The notes beneath the pieces were generated by a model. It searched no databases. It saw only the letters and a program-made list of their open reading frames with translations, and was not told the DNA's origin. Of a stretch of DNA of 64,000 bases, positions 48,797 through 57,319 are shown in pieces. The stretch comes from SKIA01 sp047602905. Lineage in GTDB: Archaea > Nanobdellota > Nanobdellia > Woesearchaeales > SKIA01. Numbering within the stretch: the first letter of the stretch is position 1; the number at the start of each line of letters is the position of its first letter. The DNA lies in contig JBLKOP010000004.1 in assembly GCA_047602905.1 (NCBI GenBank), positions 39,127-103,126 of the forward strand, in the 5' to 3' direction. Made by a program: the position numbers and the translations under genes.

Positions 48797-49840
48797 GTGA
48801 AGCTGGACTCAGCAAGTAATCTTGAGAGTTTGTTTGGCGTTTCTCAACTAACCAGCACGTTTATTGCGCAAAACCAAGTAACGATTAACCAATTATTTTC
48901 TCATTGGTTAACAACTACTTCTCGAAGCCCGTACGAGAAGCCTCTTTTGGGTATTCGTTGGAAAGGTAACGCTGTTGAGTTCGTAAACGGACCGCGAGGA
49001 GTTCGTTCGCGGGTATTGCAGAACCACGCAGGTTTTCCTGTAGGGATTGCTCGTTTACGAGAAGAGATGTATTCTGCTTCGTACAAACAAAAAAAAGAGC
49101 TTGAAGCTAAGGTTCGAAGGTATGAGAAGTACCAAGAGCAGTTTGGAAGTAACGAAGTACTCTCCCAACTAGCCAGAGTTGAGTTAACTGCTCGTGACGT
49201 TATTATTAAGCCTGTTGGAGAGTTTTCTTCTCATAAACGAGCGTACGCGAATAACGCGTACATAGATGGGTTGTTTGAGAGAGCGTTTCTTGTTCCCTCA
49301 ATAAATGATGTTACTAAGAAACGACTAGTAGATATTAGTAAGTTTGCTGCTGTTAATAGAAGCGTTCCAGAAGCAGCGTATCCGTTCTCGTTTGGTATGA
49401 GCTATGCAAGTAATGCAGAGCATACATTGTTTGCAGGTAAAAGAAATCGTTCACGAGACAAGCACTGGATCCCAGAAGCAATAGCAGCTGCTCTCACGTA
49501 CAAACAACTTGTTGACCAAAGTGATTTCTTAACGCTAAGAAACTTTCCTAGCGACGGATCAGTAAGTAAGCTACGGCGCGTACGTAACAATTACGTGACT
49601 GCAGAGCTAGGATTTCCCATCGCGTATGAAGAGACACTACAATTGTTTGATACGCTATGGAACCGAACACTTCATCTACAACACACAGAAAAAGGGTTTA
49701 CGCTCACGCGACCAAACCTCACAACAATAAGCATGTACTTAGGACAGCATACGTTAAAGAAAAAAGTTGGTGTTTGGACGATGAACGCGAACAACCTACG
49801 CGGAAAAGCACACCCGATGTACACGCACGTTACTGTATAA
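48797..49840 (+). CDS. unknown protein, C-terminal part of a frameshifted gene
   Basis: The ORF has 347 residues from GTG 48797, but its frame is open a further 60 codons upstream (GSSEKEYLSRNTANRLRNYD) and links to the 5' part after a one-base shift. I recognise no family. The protein is soluble, basic, with a helical segment KQKKELEAKVRRYEKYQEQF and repeated aromatic stretches (SFGMSYASNAEHTLFAGKRN). It ends 7 bases before the convergent tRNA-Thr gene. Confidence 0.6.
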   Translation: MKLDSASNLESLFGVSQLTSTFIAQNQVTINQLFSHWLTTTSRSPYEKPLLGIRWKGNAVEFVNGPRGVRSRVLQNHAGFPVGIARLREEMYSASYKQKKELEAKVRRYEKYQEQFGSNEVLSQLARVELTARDVIIKPVGEFSSHKRAYANNAYIDGLFERAFLVPSINDVTKKRLVDISKFAAVNRSVPEAAYPFSFGMSYASNAEHTLFAGKRNRSRDKHWIPEAIAAALTYKQLVDQSDFLTLRNFPSDGSVSKLRRVRNNYVTAELGFPIAYEETLQLFDTLWNRTLHLQHTEKGFTLTRPNLTTISMYLGQHTLKKKVGVWTMNANNLRGKAHPMYTHVTV

Positions 49841-49847
49841 ACAACAA

Positions 49848-49946
49848 AGCCTCCTCCGCGATTTGAACGCGGGACCTGCTGCTTTCTTCACACGTTTTTT
49901 TTTGTGCGTACAAGGCAGCTGCTCTACCAGGCTGAGCCAAGGAGGC
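49848..49946 (-). tRNA. tRNA-Thr (anticodon TGT) with a 25-base intron
   Basis: Read on the minus strand, the acceptor arms are GCCTCCT and AGGAGGC, the D arm GCTC/GAGC, the anticodon stem GCTGC/GCAGC and the T arm CCGCG-TTCAAAT-CGCGG. The loop CTTGTA gives anticodon TGT, reading ACA. The discriminator is U73, as in archaeal tRNA-Thr. CCA is not encoded. The T-run at 49895-49903 is inside the intron and is not a terminator. Confidence 0.93.
49884..49908 (-). other. tRNA-Thr intron between positions 37 and 38
   Basis: The 25 bases begin CGCAC, contain nine A residues and end CGTGTGAAGAA. CGCAC can pair with GTGTG to form the hairpin of a bulge-helix-bulge recognised by archaeal splicing endonuclease. 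Location 37/38 is the canonical site. Confidence 0.85.
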
Positions 49947-49993
49947 GTCTTATTTCTCTTTGAAGCAGCGTTTTCTTTAAAAGTGTAGTGTTT

Positions 49994-50956
49994 CTAGGGT
50001 AGTATTCGTAGTCTGCTGTTCATCACTGCCCACTCGATGAATAAGAAGAGGGTTATTATGAGTAGTAATGCTATGCTTGGGTCTGTGCTTGTTTGTCTGC
50101 TTCTGGGTTCTTCTTGGAGTTCTTTAAAGGCTGCTTCAAAGTCTTGTGTTGTTGTTGCTGTGAAGAGTTTTCCTCCTGTCTCGCTTGTTAAGCGAGTGAT
50201 TTCTTCTTCGCTGTACACTGCTGTTACGTTGTAGAGTCTTGGTAGGTATCCTATGGGTGCTGCTGCTTCTTGTCCTATTCCTATTGCGTGTATGGTTACG
50301 CTGTTTTTTTGTGCGTAGTTTATTGCTCGTCCTACGTTGTCAAAGTTTGCTAGTCCTACCGTGCTTGTTCCGTCTGTTATAAGAATTATTGCTCTTCCTT
50401 GGTTGCTTGCTAGTAGTACGTTGGTTGCTGTTATTATCGCTCCTGGTATGTCTGTTCCGCTTACTGGTGGTATGGTTAGTTGGTTAATAGCTGCAGTTAA
50501 TTCTTGTGTGTTGTTGGTGAGTGTTTGTGCTATTGTTGGGTACCCGCTAAAAGCAACTACTCCTATTGCTGTTCTTGCTTCTAGGTTGTTGATGAATTCG
50601 TTGCTGAGGTTTTTTGCTGCTTCAAAGCGCGTTGGTTGGATGTCTGTTGCTGTCATTGATGCGCTTACGTCTATTGCGAGTACGTAGTCTGTTGGTAGCA
50701 GGTCTGCTTCGTAGTACACTGTTGGTCCTGCAAGTACTGCTATGAGCAGACAAAACACTATTAGTCGGCTTATGAAGAGTGCGTAGTGTGCTCGTAGTTT
50801 GGTGTCTTTACGTACTCGTTTAAGGGTTTCGAAATTGCTGAAGATAAGTGCGTGTTTCTTTGTTGTTTTGTAGAAGAGTTTGTGAGCGTACAGAAGTAGT
50901 GGTAGGAGGAGAAGGAGAAGGAAGAATTCTGGGTTGCTAAACGTTATTATCGTCAT
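49994..50956 (-). CDS. BatA-like VWA membrane protein
   Basis: The protein has 320 residues. Two N-terminal membrane helices (FFLLLLLLPLLLYAHKLFY; FISRLIVFCLLIAVLAGPTV) precede a VWA domain with the MIDAS motif AIDVSASMTATDIQPTRFEA and ILITDGTSTVG. A C-terminal helix (IALLLIITLFLFIEWAVM) follows. The order helix-helix-VWA-helix is that of BatA. It is the last gene of a MoxR-DUF58-BatA operon, 2 bases after DUF58. The role is thought to be in envelope stress or complex assembly. Confidence 0.87.
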   Translation of the reverse strand: MTIITFSNPEFFLLLLLLPLLLYAHKLFYKTTKKHALIFSNFETLKRVRKDTKLRAHYALFISRLIVFCLLIAVLAGPTVYYEADLLPTDYVLAIDVSASMTATDIQPTRFEAAKNLSNEFINNLEARTAIGVVAFSGYPTIAQTLTNNTQELTAAINQLTIPPVSGTDIPGAIITATNVLLASNQGRAIILITDGTSTVGLANFDNVGRAINYAQKNSVTIHAIGIGQEAAAPIGYLPRLYNVTAVYSEEEITRLTSETGGKLFTATTTQDFEAAFKELQEEPRSRQTSTDPSIALLLIITLFLFIEWAVMNSRLRILP

Positions 50957-50958
50957 TG

Positions 50959-51855
50959 TTATGTCTCCATCATTGCTGCTCGTTGTGCAAAGAAGCGCAT
51001 GATTGTTTCTCGTACGTCACTTCCTAGCTCAAGAAGTAGCAGGCTTGCTTGTGCTGTGGAGAAGCGCCTTTTTATATCTGCTTCTTCTTTAAGCACGTAT
51101 TCTCTATACGGTTTTGCGTAGCTTTTCGTGTCTATGGTTATTTGTTGTCCTGTTGTTGGGTGCGTTAGTGAGAACGTTCCTGCGTTTGTTGGTAATTCTC
51201 TGTCTCGCGGGTCTCGTATCATGACTCCTATGATGTCGAAGTGTTGGTTTGCTGCTCGTAGCTCGTGATCCCAGCCTGGTTGTAATCCTATAAAGTCGCT
51301 TATGATGATGAGTAGTCCTCGTTGCTTGGTTATTCCTGCTGCTGTTCGTAGCGCTTCTTGGAGGCTAAACGCTCCTGTGTACGCCTCTTCTTCTGTGAGC
51401 ATTTTTGTGATTATTGCGTGTTGTTGCATGCCTATTTTTGGTTGTGCGTAGTTGCGTACTTGGTTGCTGTACATGAGTAGTCCGCAGCTGTCTCCGCTTC
51501 TGAGTGCTGGGTATGCTAGTGTGCTTGCTACGTGCATGGCTTCTTCTGCTTTGAGTCGTTTTCCGCTTCCGTACAGCATCGTATCTCCTGTGTCTACGAG
51601 AAGAAGTACTTGTAGTGTTTTGTCCTCATCGAGTTCTTTAACGAGGAGTTTGTGTGCTCGTAGGCTTGCTTTCCAGTCTATTCTGTGCGCGTCATCTGTT
51701 GGTTGGTATTCTCTGTAGCCAGAAAACTCCATTCCTGCTCCTTTAAATGTTGATAGCCAGTTTCCTGTGAGTGTTTTGCTGAGTACGTCTCTTCGTGCTT
51801 GTATGGCTAGTTCTTGTAGTGCGGGGAGTATTTCTGCATCAAACGTGATGGTCAT
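50959..51855 (-). CDS. DUF58 protein
   Basis: The protein has 298 residues. GAGMEFSGYREYQPTDDAHR followed by IDWKASLRAHKLLVKEL is the DUF58 signature, and the rest is a degenerate VWA-like fold (LLLVDTGDTMLYGSGKRL, GLLIIISDFIGLQPGW). It has no membrane helix. Its first base overlaps the end of the MoxR gene. DUF58 proteins nearly always accompany MoxR ATPases. Confidence 0.9.
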   Translation of the reverse strand: MTITFDAEILPALQELAIQARRDVLSKTLTGNWLSTFKGAGMEFSGYREYQPTDDAHRIDWKASLRAHKLLVKELDEDKTLQVLLLVDTGDTMLYGSGKRLKAEEAMHVASTLAYPALRSGDSCGLLMYSNQVRNYAQPKIGMQQHAIITKMLTEEEAYTGAFSLQEALRTAAGITKQRGLLIIISDFIGLQPGWDHELRAANQHFDIIGVMIRDPRDRELPTNAGTFSLTHPTTGQQITIDTKSYAKPYREYVLKEEADIKRRFSTAQASLLLLELGSDVRETIMRFFAQRAAMMET

Positions 51856-52856
51856 TAGTGTATCGGTACTGCTTGTAGGAGTTCTTGTATTACCATGTCG
51901 CTGGTTATTTGTTCTGCTTGTCCTTCGTAGTTGAGTATGAGTCTGTGTCGTAAAACGTTTTTTGCTACTGCTTTTAGGTCGTGTGGAGTTACGTATCCTC
52001 TTCCGTGTACGAGTGCTCGTGCTTTGCTTGCGATAAACATGCTTATGGTACTTCTTGGGCTTGCTCCGTACGCTACGTATCTTCCTTTTTCTACTCCGTA
52101 TTTTTGTGGGTTTCTTGTTGCGTCTACTATTCGTACGATGTAGTCTTCTAGTTCTTTACTTAAGTGGATGTAGTTTACTTCTTTTTGTGCTTGTAGGATA
52201 TCTTCTTGGCTGAATACTGCTTGTAGGTTGAAGTCTTCGAATTTGTGTAGTGTCATGTTTGTGTGCATGATTTGTATTTCTTCTTTTAGTGTTGGGTATC
52301 CCATGATTATTTTGTATAGGAATCGGTCTACTTGTGCTTCTGGTAGAGGGTATGTTCCGAGGTTTTCTACGGGGTTTTGTGTTGCCATAACAAAGAAGGG
52401 TACTGGTAGGGGAAAGGTTTGGTTTCCTATCGTTACTTGTCGTTCTTGCATCGCTTCTAGTAGTGCGCTTTGTACTTTTGGTGGTGCTCTGTTTATCTCA
52501 TCAGCGAGTACGAAGTTCGCAAAGACAGGTCCTTTTACTGTGTAGAAACCTCTTCCTTCTTCATACGTAGTTATTCCTACGATGTCTGTTGGTAGGAGGT
52601 CTGGGGTAAATTGTATTCTTTTAAATTCGCAGCCGGTTACTCGTGCTAGGCTTCGTATAGTTAGGGTTTTTGCTACTCCGGGTATTCCTTCTACGAGTAC
52701 GTGTCCGTTTGCTATGAGTGCTTCTAGTAGGCTGGTTACTATCTCGTCTTGTCCGATAACGATTTTTTTTAGTTCTTCACGTAGTTTTGTGAATCGTTCT
52801 TGGTAGTATTGTATTCGTTTCTCTGACAGGCTTGTTTGTGTTACTTGCTCACCCAT
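51855..52856 (-). CDS. MoxR-family AAA+ ATPase
   Basis: The protein has 333 residues. VLVEGIPGVAKTLTIRSLAR is Walker A, NFVLADEINRAPPKVQSALL Walker B, and MATQNPVENLGTYPLPEAQV the sensor and conserved MoxR stretch, followed by DRFLYKI. It leads the operon with DUF58 and BatA, and probably acts as their chaperone. A second MoxR-type ATPase, of the ChlI-like branch, is at 28348-29325. A TATA-like ACTTAAAAC lies about 26 bases upstream. Confidence 0.92.
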   Translation of the reverse strand: MGEQVTQTSLSEKRIQYYQERFTKLREELKKIVIGQDEIVTSLLEALIANGHVLVEGIPGVAKTLTIRSLARVTGCEFKRIQFTPDLLPTDIVGITTYEEGRGFYTVKGPVFANFVLADEINRAPPKVQSALLEAMQERQVTIGNQTFPLPVPFFVMATQNPVENLGTYPLPEAQVDRFLYKIIMGYPTLKEEIQIMHTNMTLHKFEDFNLQAVFSQEDILQAQKEVNYIHLSKELEDYIVRIVDATRNPQKYGVEKGRYVAYGASPRSTISMFIASKARALVHGRGYVTPHDLKAVAKNVLRHRLILNYEGQAEQITSDMVIQELLQAVPIH

Positions 52857-52928
52857 TATCTTTTTTTGTGGGCGCGCAGTTTTAAGTATTGGTGTTCACT
52901 CGTCAGTGAGTGCTTTCTAAGAGGAGAG

Positions 52929-52938
52929 CTTATAAAGG
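52929..52938 (+). promoter_or_regulatory. TATA box of the 183-residue helical protein gene
   Basis: CTTATAAAGG is centred 26 bases before ATG 52959. CACTC and GAGTG arms (about 52899-52914) form an inverted repeat between this promoter and the divergent MoxR promoter. Confidence 0.55.
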
Positions 52939-52958
52939 TGTAGTTCTGCTTGTAGTGT

Positions 52959-53510
52959 ATGAAGGATGGTGAGTCTCGCTCTCATGAGGAGCACAAGAAG
53001 CGCGTTTCTTTGTTGCGCGAGGACATGCATAAGAAGCTTGCGTACTACGCGCAAAAACCTGTTCTTACTCCTGAACAACTCTATGGTTTAGTTAAGGAGT
53101 TCTTTTTGTCTTTGCTTGAGAAAGAGTATGAACCTACGTATGAAGAGTTGGTTCAGGAGCTTCACGAGCTTGATCATGAGTTCTTGTTTTTTACTAAGCA
53201 GCAGCGCGAAGATGTCGCTCGTATTCTTGAGAAGCTTTCTCGTATGCATTATAGTAATGAAGAAATGACTTCTGAGCAATCCTCAGAGGTTCTTAAAGAA
53301 TTAGGAGTGGTTATTAGTGATTTAACTACTCATACGCAAGGCGGTGTTGATCGCGTATTGCAGCAGGGTTTGCGTGCTGCTGCAAAAAAAGATTTTTCTC
53401 AGGCTAAACAATTGTATCTTGAAGCTCATCGGTTAATAAATAAGATGGGTGATGAGCAAAAAAAGCAGTATCATCCTGAGCTTTCTGAATTATACCAGCT
53501 TATTTCTTAA
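52959..53510 (+). CDS. soluble helical protein, unknown
   Basis: The protein has 183 residues and is almost all helix. The C-terminal part (KKDFSQAKQLYLEAHRLINK, HPELSELYQLI) has the spacing of the cytoplasmic helical tails of surface proteins encoded at 17423-19777 and 57320-59431. A middle stretch, YEPTYEELVQELHELDHEFL, is acidic. There is no signal peptide. It is convergent with the large secreted-protein gene (11-base overlap). A cytoplasmic partner or adaptor of the anchored proteins is possible, by inference. Confidence 0.6.
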   Translation: MKDGESRSHEEHKKRVSLLREDMHKKLAYYAQKPVLTPEQLYGLVKEFFLSLLEKEYEPTYEELVQELHELDHEFLFFTKQQREDVARILEKLSRMHYSNEEMTSEQSSEVLKELGVVISDLTTHTQGGVDRVLQQGLRAAAKKDFSQAKQLYLEAHRLINKMGDEQKKQYHPELSELYQLIS

Positions 53511-56500
53511 TTGTTTTTGCTGCGCTATAATAGTGTTGTAGTAGTGTTGCTATGATGATAAGAACCGTTACTATTGCGAGTATGAGCGCGTAGTTTGCGT
53601 ATTGTGCTCTAAAGAGTTCTTGTATGCTAAAGCGCCCTGGTGTTTCTACTCGTCGGTTGCTTTCACTAATTAAGAATCTGCATCCATCAAGTGCGCTTTG
53701 TACGAGGTCGTTTGCTGTTTGGTATTGGCTTGTTCGAATAGCGTTTTGTGCTTGTTGGAGTAGTTCGTTAAGTTCTAAGCATTCTTGGTTGTTGGTAAGC
53801 AAGTCTCTTGCAAACGTTATTTTTGTGAGTACCGCTGCTCCTTCACTTGTTTGCTCTAAGCTGTTAATGAAAAGTACTGCTGAATCGTTTACGCTTGGGT
53901 TTTGCGCTTCTGCTATCACGAGTACTTCGTATGTTCCATCAAGGCGAAAGTTCTCTATGTATAGCGTTACGTTTCTTGAGTCCCCTGATTCTAGGCGCGG
54001 TATTTGTGATTCACTAAAACGCAGGTTAGCGTTTTCTGCTTCTGTTCTCGCTGTTAAGGTGATGGTTTGTAGTTCTCGCGTTCCTGTGTTTTGTACAGTA
54101 ATTGGTGCTTGTATTGTTTGGTTGTACAAGATACTGAGTGGTTCTGGCACGAGTAAAGTAATTGCTTCTGGTTCTGGGTCGCTGCGTATAGGTATGGGTA
54201 TAGCTACTGCTCCTCCACCACCTCCTCCACCGCCGCCAGTTCCTGAGCTGCTCTCGCTTGCTTCTTCTTCCTCTGGTGCCGTTACGGTGTACGTTACTAA
54301 GTTGCTGTTTACTGTTGCTGAGTGATCATCTACTGCGGTAAAGAACGCAGTTACTATTCCGTCTCCTAGTGGGGTGAGTACGAGGTCGTGGTTGTTAAAG
54401 GTGATGTTGAGTAGTTCTGCGTCTGAAACCGCTACGAGGTAGGTTAGGTTGCTTGTTTCGTTTCCGTCTATTGCTCCGCTGTTATCTAAGTCATCATCTG
54501 GGTCGAAGAAGACTTTCATCTGGTTAGTTACCGTTGTTATTTGCGTTACGTTTCTGTCTGGTATTGGACTAAGCAGTACGGGTGCTAGGTTTCTGTTTAC
54601 TACGCGCACGTTCCAGGTGTGGTTTGTAGTTGCGAATAGTTCGTCAGTAACGACTACTGTGTACGTATATTCTCCTTGTGAGTGCCAATCAATGGTTTTG
54701 CTATAGGAGTATTCTTCATCTCCCGTGTTTGTCTGGAGGAGTTCTTCCTCGCTGTACCATTGTATTGTTAAGTCACTTGCGTCGCTGTCTGGGTCTACTA
54801 CGGTGAAGTTGAGGATGAGTTCTTCACTATACGGTACTTGGTGTTGCCAGAGGTTTGGGTTTGGTTCTCGCACAGAAACGTTAGTTATTGGTTGTTGGGT
54901 GCTGGTGAGTTCAAAGACGGTGTCTGTCCAGTCTACTTCTGAGAAGCTAAGGTTCGTGTACGGGTTTACTGCAGTAATGTTTGGTGGTTGGCTTTGGTTG
55001 TATACGGTGAAGTTGAGTGTTCTGTTTACGAAAAGACCTTCTTGGTCTGTTGCTGTAAACGTGACGTTGTACTCTCCTGCTTCTGCGCTGCTTGTTGGGT
55101 TGTAGAATACGAAGAAGTACCCGTCGTTTCCGGGGCTTATCGTGCTTGGGTTGATGGTAAATAAGTTCGTGTTAGGCCCTTGTATTTCGTAAGTTAGCTC
55201 CACGCTGTCTAGTCCGTTAATGAAGTCTGGGTCTGTTATTCCTACGGGGAAGTTTCCGCTGTACCCGACAACTATTGGTTGCGGTATTGTTAGTCCTTCG
55301 TCTGGCGTTGCGTCTCTGTTTTGATCAAAGAATGGTGCGTCGTTAACGTTGCTTACGTTCACAAACAACGTTGTTGAGTCTGTTGCTCCCCATTGGTCTG
55401 TTACGGTGATGTTGTAGGTGTAGTTTCCTACTTGGTTGTTTAGAAACGTTTTTGATGCGTTAGTTTGGTTGTAGGAGAGCCAGCTGAGGTTGAGGGATTG
55501 GTTTGTTGATAGGTTGCTTAGTGGGTTTGCTTCAATAATTGTTGCTGTAAACGTGAGGTTTTCGTTTGTGTCTGGGTCAGTTGCTGTTAGTAGCGTCCAG
55601 CAAGTGCTGTCTTGCTCACAGTACAAGTCAGTAAGTGATTGTATCGTTGGTGCGGTGTTATCAACTATTGTTAGGCTCATTGTTCTGCTGTCACTCTCTC
55701 CTGCTGCGTCAGTTACTGTTAGGTTGATGTGGTGTTCTCCTACGTCGCTATTGGTTGGTGTGAACGTAATAATTCCTGTTGTGCTATTAATAGAGAAGAG
55801 TGTTGTGTTGTCCGTGTAGGTGAGCGTGTCTCCTGCGTAGGTGAGTTGGTCTGGGTCAGTTGCGTGTACGTAGTACGTAAACGCTACGTTAGCTGCTGCT
55901 GTTAGATTGCTCATATTGGTTTGTTCGTACGTTCCTGGTGTTTGTGCTATCTCAAAGAGTTCTGGTGGGTCGTTGATGTTGGTGATGTTAAAGAAGACTT
56001 CTTGACTTACCGTGCTTTTGGGTTGTCCGTCTTCGTAATCAGTTACTTGCAAAGTTACTGTTCTGCACGCTACGTGGTCGTTTGTTAGGGTGAGATTAAT
56101 TCTTCCTAGCGCTCCTGTTGAGCTGTTATCAATGGTTTCTATAGTCCACGGGTTTGTTAGTGAGCAGCTGCTGGTTATGCTAAAGAACAGCTCGTCTGTC
56201 GTGTCTACGTCTGTTGCTTCTACTTCAAAAAGGAATTGTTCTCCTTGTGTAGCGTTAGGAGTGAGTATTTCATCAAATACTGGTGGGTTGTTAATTGCTT
56301 CTATGGTGAGTGTGAATGTTGTTGTTGTGTTGAGTGTTGGTTCTGCTATGTCGTAAACTGCTACGGTGATGTTGTGCTCTCCTACGTCCTCAAAGAGTGG
56401 TTGTCCTGTTGTTAGGCTTAGGCGTGCTGTTTCGTTAGTAAGCCATTCTAGCTGTACACTTGATAAGTCGCTGCTAAGTAAGGTGAAGTTAAATGCGTCG

Positions 56501-57258
56501 TCTTCTCGGTCACTTGCGGTAATAACGTACTCCCATGTCTCACTCGTGTTGGTTGTTTGATCAGTAAGGGGAGGATCAAAGCGTGGTTCTTGATTAATAG
56601 CTTCTATAATGTACAAAACCGTTCTTCCTCCTTCAAGTTCTCCATCACTTGCTATGAGTTGTATGTAGCGCTCTCCTCGTTGCTCATACGTTGGTGTGAA
56701 CACAATGTTTCCTGAGCTTGTTATAGAGAAGAGGTCTTCGTTATCATACGCGCTTTTGTTTAAGTCTACCATAGACCACGTTATTGCATCCCCGTCTGGG
56801 TCTGTTGCGAGTGCTTGTATGTTGTACTCCACTCCTTCTGTGACTGTTTGTGTTGTTGTTGGAAACGTTACTGAGGGAGCAGCGTTTTGAATTGTTACTG
56901 CTGAGCTATTCACAAGAGTATTGTTTGTTTGGTTGTATACGTCTGCTTCGCACACCCAAGCCTCTGAGCGAGTGGTTTGGTCTTCAAGAATACTTCCTAT
57001 TCCTGTTGTTTGGTTCGCTACGTTTTCTGTAAGCGAGAGTGTTTGTACGTTACTAGAGAATAAGGTGTTGTTTCTGTACCAAGAAATGTTTGCGTAAAGG
57101 TCTCCTTCTCCTTGAGCAACTACTTCGCAGCGTAGTGTTCGCTCAGTTGTTGGTTCTGCTGGCAGAACACTTACTGTTGCGCTTAGAGCGCTTGCTGCTG
57201 GGATAAGAATGAGTAGTGCTAAGAATATGTACGGTAGTGTTTGTGCGTAGTTCTTCAT
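53500..57258 (-). CDS. giant secreted cadherin/Ig-like repeat protein with membrane anchor
   Basis: The protein has about 1252 residues. A signal sequence (LPYIFLALLILIPAASALSA) is followed by about nine beta-sandwich repeats of dystroglycan/cadherin type (ALATDPDGDAITWSMVD, FTPTNSDVGEHHINLTVTD, ITVTDQWGATDSTTLFVN). A hinge of nine Gly (near residue 1010) leads to a CARDB-like domain, a helical stretch and a C-terminal helix (LILAIVTVLIIIATLLQHYY). Many Asn-x-Ser/Thr sites suggest glycosylation. GTG 57273 is an alternative start. A CTTATAAAGG element (minus strand, about 57301-57310) may give this gene its own promoter. Confidence 0.78.
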   Translation of the reverse strand: MKNYAQTLPYIFLALLILIPAASALSATVSVLPAEPTTERTLRCEVVAQGEGDLYANISWYRNNTLFSSNVQTLSLTENVANQTTGIGSILEDQTTRSEAWVCEADVYNQTNNTLVNSSAVTIQNAAPSVTFPTTTQTVTEGVEYNIQALATDPDGDAITWSMVDLNKSAYDNEDLFSITSSGNIVFTPTYEQRGERYIQLIASDGELEGGRTVLYIIEAINQEPRFDPPLTDQTTNTSETWEYVITASDREDDAFNFTLLSSDLSSVQLEWLTNETARLSLTTGQPLFEDVGEHNITVAVYDIAEPTLNTTTTFTLTIEAINNPPVFDEILTPNATQGEQFLFEVEATDVDTTDELFFSITSSCSLTNPWTIETIDNSSTGALGRINLTLTNDHVACRTVTLQVTDYEDGQPKSTVSQEVFFNITNINDPPELFEIAQTPGTYEQTNMSNLTAAANVAFTYYVHATDPDQLTYAGDTLTYTDNTTLFSINSTTGIITFTPTNSDVGEHHINLTVTDAAGESDSRTMSLTIVDNTAPTIQSLTDLYCEQDSTCWTLLTATDPDTNENLTFTATIIEANPLSNLSTNQSLNLSWLSYNQTNASKTFLNNQVGNYTYNITVTDQWGATDSTTLFVNVSNVNDAPFFDQNRDATPDEGLTIPQPIVVGYSGNFPVGITDPDFINGLDSVELTYEIQGPNTNLFTINPSTISPGNDGYFFVFYNPTSSAEAGEYNVTFTATDQEGLFVNRTLNFTVYNQSQPPNITAVNPYTNLSFSEVDWTDTVFELTSTQQPITNVSVREPNPNLWQHQVPYSEELILNFTVVDPDSDASDLTIQWYSEEELLQTNTGDEEYSYSKTIDWHSQGEYTYTVVVTDELFATTNHTWNVRVVNRNLAPVLLSPIPDRNVTQITTVTNQMKVFFDPDDDLDNSGAIDGNETSNLTYLVAVSDAELLNITFNNHDLVLTPLGDGIVTAFFTAVDDHSATVNSNLVTYTVTAPEEEEASESSSGTGGGGGGGGGAVAIPIPIRSDPEPEAITLLVPEPLSILYNQTIQAPITVQNTGTRELQTITLTARTEAENANLRFSESQIPRLESGDSRNVTLYIENFRLDGTYEVLVIAEAQNPSVNDSAVLFINSLEQTSEGAAVLTKITFARDLLTNNQECLELNELLQQAQNAIRTSQYQTANDLVQSALDGCRFLISESNRRVETPGRFSIQELFRAQYANYALILAIVTVLIIIATLLQHYYSAAKTIKK

Positions 57259-57319
57259 CGTGTGTACAGCCACTCTCTTCTGTTCTTTTTGCGAGGAAAT
57301 CCTTTATAAGTTTATGCTG

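Noticed and set aside
49895..49903. Nine-T run as a transcription terminator
   Set aside because: It lies inside the intron of the minus-strand tRNA-Thr gene.
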